Below, piece by piece: positions 45,005 to 56,000 of a DNA stretch of 64,000 nucleotides. A program made the translations under genes and the position numbers. Below the pieces are notes generated by a model. It was given only the letters and a program-made list of their open reading frames with translations. It searched no databases and had not been told where the DNA came from. How positions within the stretch are numbered: the stretch's first letter is position 1; every line of letters starts with the position of its first letter. Source of the stretch: Protonemura montana (Eukaryota > Arthropoda > Insecta > Plecoptera > Nemouridae); assembly GCA_947568835.1 (NCBI GenBank), contig OX387604.1, forward strand, positions 29,117,351-29,181,350, read 5' to 3'.

Positions 45005-45917
45005 TTTATTCACTAGCAAAGCTAAAAGCATTTTAACTTCATTGACGTTCTCAGTATAAAGCGACATAACGTTCCTATCTCACTTTATGCTACAGGCATC
45101 GCGTTGCAACGTTCTCTCTTCCTCCCATAAAAATGCACTAGATCCTTTCCTTCGTAAAGGCGCAGATTTTGGTTGATGAAACAGAGGGTGAGAGCGCGGT
45201 GGAGGTGGGCAAGGGGGTGGTGGAGGGCCGTGAGGGGGGGGGGGGCAAGCGTACGCTGGTGGAAAGAGGGTTTAAGGACTTTTCAATCTCTTGAGGCAAG
45301 CGATGTCAAGCGTAGACATAAATGCAAAATCTCCCTTCGCTCCCATCGCTCCTATTGGTGAATCAATTGGAAAAGAATCATTGAAATAAATTTCTGAAAA
45401 GCAAAGTGATATATTTTCCTCGGCGAGCAAAAGAGGTTTGAGTCCTTGTCAAGACTCAGTACAACCGAGACGAACCCAGAAAGTGTTTTCAAGTTGAGAC
45501 ATTTCTGCTATCAGATTACTAACGGCGTGTCTTGCAGCAGATAACAATCGTCTGAATATTTAAAAATATTCAAGATCGCTTAATTGAATTGAATTTCCAT
45601 TGGTTACATATTAATGGAACGTGTCTGAGCGGGTAGCAGCCAGCAGGTCGAGCGAAGTAGGCGACGTGCCCGTCCCTAGTCGATCCAATTACCAAAATGT
45701 CTCCGTCTCATTTCACGGGTGGTTTGTGGGCTGTGAGCTTCACTGCCCCCTACCTGATGATAATCAGCCTCACGCACTTTTCTGCGGCGTTTTCTCCGAC
45801 TTTGCTAATCGTCTGTTCGCTTCTAGCAACCTGCCTCTCAATTTCACCCGCTCACGCTCAAAACACTTCTCAACAGTCCAGACAAATTCAGTTTGTCGAT
45901 TCGGAATCAAATAAATA
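45005..45917. other. Nothing recognised
   Basis: Single-copy region with a G run at 45231..45244. Overlapping plus-strand ORFs at 45621..45918 lack recognisable domains. Confidence 0.5.
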
Positions 45918-46193
45918 GCAGAAACTGTTTGGCAGAAACTGTTTGGCAGAAACTGTTTGGCAGAAACTGTTTGGCAGAAACTGTTTGGCAGAAACTGTTT
46001 GGCAGAAACTGTTTGGCAGAAACTGTTTGGCAGAAACTGTTTGGCAGAAACTGTTTGGCAGAAACTGTTTGGCAGAAACTGTTTGGCAGAAACTGTTTGG
46101 CAGAAACTGTTTGGCAGAAACTGTTTGGCAGAAACTGTTTGGCAGAAACTGTTTGGCAGAAACTGTTTGGCAGAAACTGTTTGGCAGAAACTG
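45918..46193. repeat. 14-bp minisatellite CAGAAACTGTTTGG, about 20 copies
   Basis: The copies appear identical throughout. The last unit ends as CAGAAACTGGAGTACG. Confidence 0.97.
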
Positions 46194-46672
46194 GAGTACG
46201 TTGACTCATACGACAACAAAGAACTGAGAGAAGATCAGAAGCGCCTTGAACCAGTTAAGTCGTTGTAGAGAGCAGAAGTCACCAGTCAAATGTATGCGAG
46301 ATTCCAAGAACAAGCGTTTGCCAACCCAATCGACACTGTTATGAAATAGCTTCACAATTCCCTTCATCTCAATAACACACCCCCTTTGCCCCCACCCATC
46401 CCACCCATCCCACCCATCCCACCCAACCCCACCTTGCCTCGAATCATCCAGCTGCATTCCTATCTTTGATTCCGCTACATCCATCTCACTTGAGTCTCAC
46501 CGGCACCAGCATGTGTAAATATATTGAAAACAATGAAAACTGATATTAATTGGTTTTTGGAACACGCTCTAGCTTATTGGAGTAGGAATTCCATGCATAT
46601 TTTTATATTTTGTTTATTTTTACCGAAATATTTCGGTATCGAAAAATGGTAAATTCATAACGTTCACGTTCA
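46194..46672. other. Mostly single-copy, with a short 10-bp repeat
   Basis: Four copies of ATCCCACCC(A) lie at about 46394..46430. Otherwise nothing recognised. Confidence 0.55.
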
Positions 46673-46775
46673 GGCTACGTTTAGCTACGTTTAGCTACGT
46701 TTAGCTACGTTTAGCTACGTTTAGCTACGTTTAGCTACGTTTAGCTACGTTTAGCTACGTTTAGCTACGTTTAGG
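46673..46775. repeat. 10-bp minisatellite CTACGTTTAG, 10 copies
   Basis: Ten identical units. A similar CTACG core occurs in the array at 3731..3880, but the units are otherwise different. Confidence 0.95.
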
Positions 46776-47149
46776 CGATCGGGAAATTAGGTAACATTGT
46801 ACAGTCAATGTACAATGCGTGAAGTCAGGTTGCATCATTACCCATAATTAGCTGCTTCTGAAACCCATTCTTGTAGTCAGTCCGACAGGATAATGTGCTT
46901 GCAAATTATTACATTAGTCACAAATGCAAATCGTGTGTATCCATTCCCCATCCCACTCATGGCCTCCCTTCTCATTCCAGATGCCCCATTCCACTCCATG
47001 GAACACTCCAACGTTCTGTGGATGGATTTAGATGGATACGCACACATTCGCTCAATGCTCCACTAATTTCAGGCCAGAAAATCAATTAATTGTAATTGGA
47101 TACATCACAACTAGATGGTGTAATATTACAAAGTACATTGGCATCTAAT
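46776..47149. other. Nothing recognised
   Basis: Single-copy sequence. A short inverted pair ACATTGTACA/GTCAATGTACA near 46794..46814 is the only structure noticed. Confidence 0.5.
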
Positions 47150-47603
47150 ATAGTAAGTTATATAGTAAGTTATATAGTAAGTTATATAGTAAGTTATATA
47201 GCAAGTTATATAGTAAGTTAAATAGTAAGTTATATAGTAAGTTATATAGTAAGTTATATAGTAAGTTATATAGCAAGTTATATAGCAAGTTATATAGCAA
47301 GTTATATAGTAAGTTATATAGCAAGTTATATAGTAAGTTATATAGCAAGTTATATAGTAAGTTATATAGTAAGTTATATAGTAAGTTATATAGTAAGTTA
47401 TATAGTAAGTTATATAGTAAGTTATATAGTAAGTTATATAGTAAGTTATATAGTAAGTTATATAGTAAGTTATATAGTAAGTTATATAGTAAGTTATATA
47501 GTAAGTTATATAGTAAGTTATATAGTAAGTTATATAGTAAGTTATATAGTAAGTTATATAGTAAGTTATATAGTAAGTTATATAGCAAGTTATATAGTAA
47601 TTA
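47150..47603. repeat. 12-bp minisatellite AGTTATATAGTA, about 38 copies
   Basis: Very uniform units with an occasional AGCA for AGTA. Variants cluster in the first half and the second half is almost perfect, which suggests directional growth. Confidence 0.96.
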
Positions 47604-47721
47604 GATAGTAATTAGATAATTGTAAAGACATAAAATAAAAAACAAGTAAAATATTGGTGATAAAAGTATTAATTTTGTGCTGAATAATATTGTCGTGTTT
47701 ATTAGAAACTTGAAAAGTTGT

Positions 47722-47800
47722 GCAATGTTTTGCAATGTTGTGCAATGTTGTGCAATGTTGTGCAATGTTGTGCAATCTTGTGCACAATCTTGTGCACAAT
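47722..47800. repeat. 10-bp repeat TGCAATGTTG, short
   Basis: Four to five units of TGCAATGTTG degrade into TGTGCACAATCT copies. Confidence 0.88.
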
Positions 47801-49194
47801 CTTTTGGCAAGAAAATTTCGATCACTTTAGGAAACTGGAGAGAAGGATTTCTTGGAAGTTACAAAATGTCGCTCGTTCGAAATATTTCCTACTCAACTTT
47901 TAGTCTTTAATAGCATTTTGATATTGAATTCCTCTTCGAGCCGGTGGGTATATCGCTCTTCCCACGCATGTTGTTTCCTGTTTCCAGGATAGCTGTTGAA
48001 GTGGCGTATGACGCCGAATCTAGGCTGGTGATCCGTGATCCACGAATTAGCGTCTTCTGCTTTCAAGTGGTTACCACTTGCCACTAACGTCCCATGCCCA
48101 AATTGTTAGCCAATTTACGGTGGGACACTTGAAAATATCCAATTACGCATACTCATCAATTTCCCGTTTCTAACCTGCAATTTATATCGTAAGTACCATC
48201 GCAATGACTTAGCAGGTGCTTAACAGTATCTCAAATTTCGAACTAGAAATTAGGAAGAGAACCGTTTCAAGTCAGTTTTTGCCCAGATTTGGTAAAAGCT
48301 CTGTAACGGAACACGGAAAATCACATATCGCTGTAAACCCACATTGAGATAAATTGCATATTTCTTTAAGCTCCTTCAAAAATAAAGCAGGGAAGGGGTT
48401 TATACATTATAATGGTGTTAGATTGAAAATAGCGACTTATTTTATCAGCGTACTTCTTGGTGAAATCGAACACTGAAACGTAATGGTAGTACAGGCAGCA
48501 GGAAAATACCGAGAAAATACCAGGAAAATACCAGGAAAATACCCAATAAAGAGTAAAAGCAAGTAATTGAACAGTCTCTGCACTCTCTATGCCCTCTACA
48601 ACGCCTCTACAACTCGTGGTCGAGCACATTTTCAATTGGTCTGTTGATCAAAGGGCTAGTCATCTGTGTATCCATTACTCTGCTCCACTCGCGGCTTCAA
48701 CCACATTCGATACTGGAATTATGCATCAAGTGATTTGCAATAATTGCTATTGGCTGCACTACTCTTCGACCATGCACTCATGTTAAAACTAAAAACATCA
48801 AAGCCAAACAGAAAGTGCCAAGTAACGTTTTGGGTTAAAGGGTTACTTTTGATTTAGTTTCAAAGGAAATTCTGGTGACACTTATCAATATTTATTTGCT
48901 TATGTCAAAGATTTCACTAGTGGATCGTGGAAAAGTCATCAGATTTAGTTGAAAGCTCAGATTTAAAGCTGAGTTCGTTGGGTTTAAGCGTTAGCCCCTG
49001 AATGCAACCCGCAGAGCATTCCTGTTGAAATGTGTTTCTGTACCAGACGCATCTTAGCTTCTGGATGAAAGGAAAAAGTTACCTCAAAGAAAAAGCCACA
49101 GTTAGTCTTTCATTTATTTTAAAACAATGATTTGCGTGCAAACTTTTAAGTAGCTACAATTAATTTATTTTTAAAATATATTCCAGACAAAAAG
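47801..49194. other. Mostly single-copy flank
   Basis: Between the short repeat and the LTR element. Four GGAAAATACC-type units occur at about 48502..48545. No gene recognised on either strand. Confidence 0.5.
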
Positions 49195-49198
49195 ATAC

Positions 49199-49447
49199 TG
49201 TGGAGTGAGTGACAGGTAAAATCAATGAGGCGAGATGATGGTTTGTAAGTCCTCGTTTATTCAGACCGGACGGGTCACAGAGATTTCTAATCGGGATCCG
49301 AGCAGACTCGTTGTCGTTGCTCGAGGATCACTAATCGCTTTCTACCGGAACTGTTCGTTTCCGACCAAATCTTGGCACCACCCGCGCATCCCGCCACGCC
49401 GCGCCACCGGCGCGTAGTTCGAAAGGTGGCGGGAGGCATCCCCCACA
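49199..49447 (-). repeat. 3' LTR of the Gypsy-type element
   Basis: 249 bp from TGTGGAGTGAG to CATCCCCCACA on the plus strand, equal by eye to the other copy at every position. The end of the pol frame runs about 105 bp into it. Confidence 0.97.
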
Positions 49448-52400
49448 GGACCCCCTCCCCAGTGTCCCGTGTGCATCGCGGAACACGATACCACGGTCGC
49501 GAGGCGTGCTGGGAAATGTACTCGACGGCCGGAGCGGGTGGTGACGACTGGAGCTGGAGCTGCGGCGTTGTCGCCCAATGTAGGCGAAGGTGCAGCGGCG
49601 TTGTCGGGCAAAATGTACGCCGGCTTGAGCCTGTCGATGGACACGACAACTCGCTGACCATTGCGTAAGATGGTTACACACTTGTCGTGGCGGGCGATGA
49701 CCTCGAATGGGCCATCGTATGGCGGCTGCAACGGTGTGCGAACTGCGTCATGGCGCACGAACACGTGCGTGCATGTCGCGAGGTCCTTGAACATGAATAC
49801 CGCGTGCTGCCCGTGATGCGAGGGCTGAGTAGGGCGCAGTTTCGCCATGTGCCGTTTCAGCTGGTCGGTGTACGCCGACGTGGCTTCTTGTGGCCCGGAT
49901 GGAGGCGCAAGGTACTCGCCGGGGAGACGGAGCGTAGTACCGTACACGAGTTCGGCTGGCGTGGTTTGCAGATCTTCTTTCCAGGCCGAACGAATACCGA
50001 GTAGGACCCAGGGCAGCACATCCGTCCAATTGTCGTTCTCGTGGCACTTGATGGCTGCTTTCAGCTGTCGATGAAGGCGCTCTACCATTCCATTGGCTTG
50101 TGGGTGATGGGCCGCAGTTCGTAGGTGTGTCGAACCGGTCAGCTGGCTGAGGGATCGAAATAAATGAGATTCAAACTGTCGTCCTTGGTCCGTGGTTATT
50201 CGGAGGGGCGTGCCGAACCGGGCTATCCACCCCGTCACCAAAGCCGTTGCCACCGCGTCCGCAGTGATGTCAGGAAGTGGAATTGCCTCTGGCCAACGTG
50301 TGAACCGATCGACGCACGTGAGCAGGTATCGAAAACCGTTCGAGATCGGCAGCGGACCAACTAGGTCGATGTGTATGTGTTCGAATCGGCTATCTGGCGC
50401 TGAGAAACGGTTGATCGGTGCCTTCGTGTGGCGCGTCACCTTCGAACGTTGACACGTGAGACATGTCCTCGCCCACTCCCTGCAATCCTTGTTCATTGAC
50501 GGCCAGACGTAGCGCTCCGTAACGAGCTTGCTGGTTGCCCGGATCCCGGGGTGTGACAGGCTGTGCAGGCTGTCAAACACCCTGCGTCGGAGTAATTCTG
50601 GCACGAATGGGCGCTGCCGTGCCTGCGAAGTGTCGTACTGGAGGATGATATCGCTGTCACCCAAACGTCGGTTACTCATCTGCAAGGACGTGTTGGAATG
50701 CAGGAAGTTGATGAGTTCCACGTCGTCCTGTTGTGCTCGCGCGATTTCTTCGTGGCTGACTGGGGCCGCGACGGCCTCGACCCTGGAGAGGGCGTCGGCT
50801 ACCGTGTTGTCCTTTCCTGGAATGTGCCGGATGTCCGTCGTGTACTGACCGATGATGTCCAGATGGCGGAACTGACGCGGAGAGCACTTCTCCGGTCGCT
50901 GCTTGAACGCGAACGTCAGAGGCTTGTGGTCCGTATATACGGTGAAAACCCGCGCTTCCACCATGTGTCGGAAAAATAGCACCGCCTCGTAAACGGCAAG
51001 CAACTCACGATCGTACGCCCCGTAATTCCTCTGTGCTGCGTTTAGCTTACGCGAGAAAAAGGCGAGCGGCTGCCAGCCGCGGCTTGTTCGCTGCTGAAGG
51101 GCCGCGCCAATACTGGTATCGGAGGCGTCTGCTACAACAGCCAGTTCGGCGTTGAGGTCTGGATGGGCTAGGAGTGTAGCATTGGCCAGGCTGCGTTTGC
51201 ATGCCTCGAATGCGGCCTCCAACTGCGGAGTCCAGGATATTGGTGTCTTCCCGGAGCTATCGGTGCCTGCGAGCAGGTCGTTGAGAGGGGCTTGTAGCCG
51301 GGCTGCTGCAGGCAAAAACCGTCTGTAAAAATTCAGCATACCCAGGAATTGGCGCAACTGCTTGATGTTGCTTGGTTTCGTGAAGGAAACTATTGCCTCC
51401 ACTTTCTCTTCGAGCGGACGGGTACCAGAAGCGCTGACCGTGTATCCTAGGAAAGTAACCTCCGGTTCACCGAACACACATTTAGCGGAGTTCACTAAGA
51501 CGCCGTATTCGGAGAGCCGAGTGAAAAGTTGTCGAAGATGTTCTTCGTGCTCGACTCGGTCGGTCGAAGAGACTAGAATGTCATCGATGTAGGCGTAACA
51601 AAAGTCCAGACCCCGCAGCACCTCGTCCATAAACCTTTGGAACGTCTGAGCTGCGTTCCGCAACCCAAAGCTCATGAACGGGAACTCGAAAAGTCCGAAA
51701 GGAGTGGTAATAGCGGTCTTACTGACATCCTCCGGAGCGACAGGGATTTGGTTGTATGCCCGAACGAGGTCGATTGTGGAAAACACCGTCTTGTGGGCCA
51801 GTACTTGTGCAAAATCCTGGATGTGTGGGACCGGATAGCGGTCTGGGATGGTGCGGTCGTTGAGGGCTCGATAATCGCCACAGGGTCTCCACTGGTCCTC
51901 TTTCTTTGGGACCAAATGCAGGGCGGCGGACCAACTACTGGATGAGCGTCGAGCGATGCCCGACTGTAGCATCGTGTCGAACTCTTTTTTGGCGATCCGC
52001 AGACGATCGGGGGCCAACCGTCGTGGCTTACAAGACGTTGGCGGGCCAGATGTTACCCGGATGTGGTGCACTGTTTGGTGTTTCACCTCGCCCAGGTTCC
52101 CCGCGGGACGAGTGATACCGGGGAACTCAGACAGCAGCGAATGGTACGCAGACCCACCGTAGACCGCCTTCACGTGATCGGGTTGCCCCGCTGATGACCG
52201 ACCGGGTACAGCGAGCGATGTCGTATTGTCGGTGAGGCTTTGTTGGCGAATATTTACCGCGAGGTTATAAAAGGATAAAAAATCGACGCCGATTATCGGT
52301 TGGGATACATCGGCGATAACAAATTGCCAGTCGAATGACCGACGTAACCCGAGATCGAGAGTCAGTCTGAAGGTGCCGTAAGTCGCGATGATTGTGCCAT

Positions 52401-52611
52401 TGGCTGCAAACAGCTGGTACGATGTCTTCTGACGCGGCCCACCTGTCTTCGCCCGAGGAAAAACGCACAGATCCGACCCTGTATCCACCAGAAACTGGAG
52501 TCGAGTCTTGCGATCTGTCACGTATAAGCGGCGTGCGGACGGGCAGAAGTCAGCCGCGGCTACTGTCTGCCCGCGGAGTTTTTTGATAGGAAGCTGCAAG
52601 GCTTCCTGCAC
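49342..52611 (-). CDS. pol: pol polyprotein of the LTR element, up to 1089 aa
   Basis: Domains in order: aspartic protease (VDTGSDLC near residue 40), reverse transcriptase (catalytic YIDD near 340), RNase H (VVADASD), integrase with a zinc-binding HPGIR...CLTCQ region, and a DDE core ([21 protein letters not shown]). The frame is -1 relative to gag with overlap, so expression by -1 frameshifting is likely and the first Met at 52611 need not be the true start. There is no internal stop. The frame ends in the 3' LTR. No chromodomain was noticed. Long plus-strand ORFs across this region are shadows. Confidence 0.95.
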   Translation of the reverse strand: MQEALQLPIKKLRGQTVAAADFCPSARRLYVTDRKTRLQFLVDTGSDLCVFPRAKTGGPRQKTSYQLFAANGTIIATYGTFRLTLDLGLRRSFDWQFVIADVSQPIIGVDFLSFYNLAVNIRQQSLTDNTTSLAVPGRSSAGQPDHVKAVYGGSAYHSLLSEFPGITRPAGNLGEVKHQTVHHIRVTSGPPTSCKPRRLAPDRLRIAKKEFDTMLQSGIARRSSSSWSAALHLVPKKEDQWRPCGDYRALNDRTIPDRYPVPHIQDFAQVLAHKTVFSTIDLVRAYNQIPVAPEDVSKTAITTPFGLFEFPFMSFGLRNAAQTFQRFMDEVLRGLDFCYAYIDDILVSSTDRVEHEEHLRQLFTRLSEYGVLVNSAKCVFGEPEVTFLGYTVSASGTRPLEEKVEAIVSFTKPSNIKQLRQFLGMLNFYRRFLPAAARLQAPLNDLLAGTDSSGKTPISWTPQLEAAFEACKRSLANATLLAHPDLNAELAVVADASDTSIGAALQQRTSRGWQPLAFFSRKLNAAQRNYGAYDRELLAVYEAVLFFRHMVEARVFTVYTDHKPLTFAFKQRPEKCSPRQFRHLDIIGQYTTDIRHIPGKDNTVADALSRVEAVAAPVSHEEIARAQQDDVELINFLHSNTSLQMSNRRLGDSDIILQYDTSQARQRPFVPELLRRRVFDSLHSLSHPGIRATSKLVTERYVWPSMNKDCREWARTCLTCQRSKVTRHTKAPINRFSAPDSRFEHIHIDLVGPLPISNGFRYLLTCVDRFTRWPEAIPLPDITADAVATALVTGWIARFGTPLRITTDQGRQFESHLFRSLSQLTGSTHLRTAAHHPQANGMVERLHRQLKAAIKCHENDNWTDVLPWVLLGIRSAWKEDLQTTPAELVYGTTLRLPGEYLAPPSGPQEATSAYTDQLKRHMAKLRPTQPSHHGQHAVFMFKDLATCTHVFVRHDAVRTPLQPPYDGPFEVIARHDKCVTILRNGQRVVVSIDRLKPAYILPDNAAAPSPTLGDNAAAPAPVVTTRSGRRVHFPARLATVVSCSAMHTGHWGGGPVGDASRHLSNYAPVARRGGMRGWCQDLVGNEQFR
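49448..49461 (-). other. Polypurine tract
   Basis: The minus strand reads TGGGGAGGGGGTCC directly before the 3' LTR, the expected place for the plus-strand primer. Confidence 0.75.
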
Positions 52612-53309
52612 TGTTTGGCCCGTTCACCGTACGTACGGTGGTACCAACAGAGCTCTTCAGCTCCGCGATCAGGAGACCTCCGTTGGCTCGTGGCGCGCGC
52701 GCGAGGTTTGCCGGTCAAGAGGACCGCGATCTGACGCGTCATGGCGTCGAGTTGCGCCTGGATATCGTTTCCCGGCGACTGGTCCACGCTCGTCACATGG
52801 GGCCGAACAGTTGCATTTTCGCTCACGCGATCAGCGACCCCCGCCAAAACCTCCAAGTCCTGGTTAGCCGACGCGACTAAAATATCCTGCATCCGCGACG
52901 GCAGGCGACTCAACCAAAGCGTATGCATAATTTTGTCCGGCACCGATGTCCCACCCAACTCGCGCAGATGCCGTAAAAACTCGGATGGCGTACGGTCGCC
53001 GATTTCTTCTCCCTGTAGCACGCGCCTGAGCTGCGCTTCGGGTGAAGGCGATAACCGTGCTATCAAAGTGCCCTTGATTTTGTCGTACTTGCCCTCGGTG
53101 GGTGGGGAGAGGATAATGTCACGCACAACTTTTGCTGCTGATGGTTCGAGTGCACATACCACCGCGTTAAATTTCACCGTGTCGCGCGAAATCATTGCCG
53201 ATGCAAAATAGCACTCAATCTGCGCGAACCACAAAACGGGGTCATCCCTCCAGAATTGGGGCATCTTCATGGTCACACGGTCCACCATAGCGTCGGCCGC
53301 CGTCGCCAT
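52560..53309 (-). CDS. gag: gag-like protein of the LTR element, 249 aa
   Basis: A capsid-type frame beginning 65 bp inside the 5' LTR. The N-terminal part has [16 protein letters not shown], a pattern common in Gypsy-type gag proteins, and the C-terminal part has one zinc-knuckle-like motif, [18 protein letters not shown], with C-x2-H-x9-C-x3-C spacing. Its last 52 bp overlap the start of the pol frame as listed. Gag forms the particle that packages the element's RNA. Confidence 0.9.
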   Translation of the reverse strand: MATAADAMVDRVTMKMPQFWRDDPVLWFAQIECYFASAMISRDTVKFNAVVCALEPSAAKVVRDIILSPPTEGKYDKIKGTLIARLSPSPEAQLRRVLQGEEIGDRTPSEFLRHLRELGGTSVPDKIMHTLWLSRLPSRMQDILVASANQDLEVLAGVADRVSENATVRPHVTSVDQSPGNDIQAQLDAMTRQIAVLLTGKPRARATSQRRSPDRGAEELCWYHRTYGERAKQCRKPCSFLSKNSAGRQ

Positions 53310-53359
53310 TGTTGACTTTACACTAACACTCCACGCGCAAACAGTTCACTGTAAACTCG

Positions 53360-53373
53360 CGTCGGGGTCACCA
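53360..53373 (-). other. Primer-binding site, fits tRNA-Trp
   Basis: One base after the 5' LTR the minus strand reads TGGTGACCCCGACG. This is complementary to the 3' end of animal tRNA-Trp including CCA as I know it (CGTCGGGGTCA plus CCA), over 14 bases, and would prime minus-strand DNA synthesis. Confidence 0.8.
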
Positions 53374-53374
53374 C

Positions 53375-53623
53375 TGTGGAGTGAGTGACAGGTAAAATCA
53401 ATGAGGCGAGATGATGGTTTGTAAGTCCTCGTTTATTCAGACCGGACGGGTCACAGAGATTTCTAATCGGGATCCGAGCAGACTCGTTGTCGTTGCTCGA
53501 GGATCACTAATCGCTTTCTACCGGAACTGTTCGTTTCCGACCAAATCTTGGCACCACCCGCGCATCCCGCCACGCCGCGCCACCGGCGCGTAGTTCGAAA
53601 GGTGGCGGGAGGCATCCCCCACA
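53375..53623 (-). repeat. 5' LTR of the Gypsy-type element
   Basis: The second copy of the 249-bp repeat, placed upstream of gag on the minus strand. It should hold the element's promoter, but I cannot point to a clear TATA box. Confidence 0.97.
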
Positions 53624-53627
53624 ATAC

Positions 53628-54715
53628 CTTTATCCTTCTGTAAGCCAAGCGTGTTCCTTTTATTAATTCAGAGTTTCCCCGGAAGCATTTTCAAGCCTTG
53701 GGTCTTGGAAAATTGATAAGAGTAGGTATCTTTGCTCGTGCAAACCTCCCAAGGGTTCCGGTCCACCATCTTTATGACAGTGAAAGCCCGGCCTATTTTC
53801 ATTATTATGCGTTGTTTCACAAATGCCAGTAATAAGTCAGCAGCCGAGTCACAGACGTGTCATCAAATATCGCAGGCTTCGGGGTCGAGTTATACAGCAA
53901 AAACAGGGCTATAAATTGTGACAAGAACCACCAAAAAGTGGCCACAGGGTACGAACCCTCACCCTCACGCCCTTGAACACTCCCTTGTACAAAATTCACT
54001 TCGGAAATAATTTTGGTTCGCTTTTGGCCAGTGAAAAGCTACCAAATATCTTCTCTTAATACAACTTAAAAGACACGTAGCCGTCGTTGAACTCAGTCTT
54101 TATCTCATTTTAAACCTAGATCGTACTTGCTTCGTCGTTTGAAATCTTTGCCGTGTAAAACTTAGCCAAGGATTTTTGCAAATTAATTGTTAATTGCTGA
54201 ACTAAAATGTTAAGCTTTACTACTTAAAGCTTAAGTGGTCTTCCCACTCACAGGATTCTTTCATATTTTGCTGCATCTCTGTTGAAAGCCACGAGATTTC
54301 TCATTAAAAAAGACTCGATTTACAAACAGTTAAGAATCAGCAAGTTTTGTTTCTAAGAAGAGACTTTATGTTATAGCAGTTAAGATGATGTGTGAAGGTA
54401 TTATTTCGAGGTCCCATGATAGCATGATGATCTTCTAAGTTGCCCCTGATGGCTTTCGTGCGATTTTCGTATTGCTGGGACATTAATTTGTTTACTGCCT
54501 GCTTTGATGCTCTACGTGAATTCTGGCAGCGGAGTTTTCGTGGCGATCTCCCCTCTTAGAGACAATTTACAGCCAACTCCCTGGTGAACAACGACTCGAC
54601 GCGATGCTAGGAATTGTTTCACAAGGGCAAAGCTCGGAGCCTACTAACCATTTATTTAGCCGAAAAGACTTGGCTCAAGTGGACTATAGGTCATCTTAAC
54701 AAAGCTGTACTTACT
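53628..54715. other. Nothing recognised
   Basis: About 1.1 kb of single-copy flank after the LTR element. No exon or RNA gene seen. Confidence 0.5.
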
Positions 54716-55253
54716 CTTGCAAGACCACACTTGCAAGACCGCACTTGCAAGACCGCACTTGCAAGACCGCACTTGTAAGACCGCACTTGCAAGACCGCAC
54801 TTGCAAGACCGCACTTGCAAGACCGCACTTGCAAGACCGCACTTGCAAGACCGCACTTGTAAGACCGCACTTGTAAGACCCCACTTGCAAGACTGCACTT
54901 GCAAGACCGCACTTGCAAGACCGCACTTGCAAGACCGCACTTGTAAGACCGCACTTGTAAGACCGCACTTGCAAGACCACACTTGTAAGACCGCACTTGC
55001 AAGACCACACTTGCAAGACCACACTTGCAAGACCCCACTTGCAAGACCCCACTTGCAAGACCGCACTTGCAAGACCGCACTTGCAAGACCCCACTTGCAA
55101 GACCCCACTTGCAAGACGGCACTTGCAAGACCCCACTTGCAAGACCGCACTTGCAAGACCCCACTTGCAAGACCGCACTTGCAAGACCGCACTTGCAAGA
55201 CCCCACTTGCAAGACCCCACTTGCAAGACCGCACTTGCAAGACCACACTTGTA
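54716..55253. repeat. 14-bp minisatellite CGCACTTGCAAGAC, about 38 copies
   Basis: Variation is at one or two positions (CGCA, CCCA or CACA, and TGCAAG or TGTAAG). Long frames on both strands are produced by the repeat. Confidence 0.97.
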
Positions 55254-55857
55254 AGTGTGCAATCGAAAAATGGAACTCGGTTTAATTTGTTAGAGTTCCT
55301 AATTTGAATTTTCAGCGAACCTTCTTGTCGTGATTGTAGCTCAAATATCACTTGAAATTCCAGTGAAGTGAAAGATGAATAATATCCGTCTTTCGTATGC
55401 AAACTCTTCAAAATCCCTCCCAACTTTCTGCTCGATTTCTCACTTTTTAGTCTCATATTTTTAATTGCGCGTCTGGTTTCCTTTTTTTAAAACAAACGTT
55501 GTAATTAGACATGAATTTGTCCAGGATCGTAACAAATATTGCTACTAACCATAATGTGTTTTATGTCTTGCGTAAAATTGACGCCGTATAAGAAAGTGGT
55601 GTGAAAGCGTGAAACTTTCTCTGCTTGATGAGAACATTGACTAAAGTGTAGGCAATCAGTAAAGCCCCTAATAAAGGAGACCGCCAGGCTCTCATGTGTA
55701 GGCCATGCCTGCTCTTGGGAGAGAACGGTCCCGAGCATGGATTGCTAGAATCTAGTTGAAACTCAGAATTGTGGGGCTTCAATCATTCTATCGGATTGCC
55801 TAGAGAATCCAGAGCTGCTAAAATTATCATCACCATTGAATCTTCACCAGTTCACCG
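55254..55857. other. Nothing recognised
   Basis: Single-copy sequence between two satellites. Overlapping minus-strand ORFs at 55505..55782 lack domain signatures. Confidence 0.5.
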
Positions 55858-56000
55858 TATTTTCATCGTATTGACACCGTATTGACACCGTATTGACACC
55901 GTATTGACACCGTATTGACACCGTATTGACACCGTATTGACACCTTATTGACACCGTATTGACACCGTATTGACACCGTATTGACACCGTATTGACACCG
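55858..56000. repeat. 11-bp minisatellite ACCGTATTGAC, about 13 copies
   Basis: Uniform units with single changes. The last unit ends ACCGTAG and merges directly with the next array. Confidence 0.95.

Larger units (their letters stand above)
49199..53623 (-). mobile_element. Ty3/Gypsy-type LTR retrotransposon, complete
   Basis: Two direct repeats of 249 bp, bounded by TG and CA, flank gag- and pol-type frames on the minus strand. The 4-bp sequence ATAC stands on both outer sides (49195..49198 and 53624..53627) and is read as the target-site duplication. The domain order protease, reverse transcriptase, RNase H, integrase defines Ty3/Gypsy. No envelope-like frame is present. The LTRs appear identical over their whole length, so the insertion is recent. 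It lies upstream of the Ig1 exon in the same orientation as Dscam. Confidence 0.96.

Noticed and set aside
45621..45918. Two overlapping plus-strand ORFs of 97 and 73 codons
   Set aside because: No domain, no splice-consistent neighbours, and no reason to prefer either frame.
45770..46268. Repeat proteins from the 14-bp array (NSFCQTVSAKQF, AETVWQKLFGRN)
   Set aside because: Every frame on both strands is open because the unit is uniform; no supporting gene structure.
49372..53211. Plus-strand ORFs of 60 to 156 codons across the LTR element
   Set aside because: They are shadows of the GC-rich gag and pol frames on the minus strand.
54656..55456. ORFs rich in Cys and Lys (VRSCKCGLAS, ARPHLQDRTCKT)
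   Set aside because: Translation of the 14-bp satellite on both strands, including flanking intron-like sequence.
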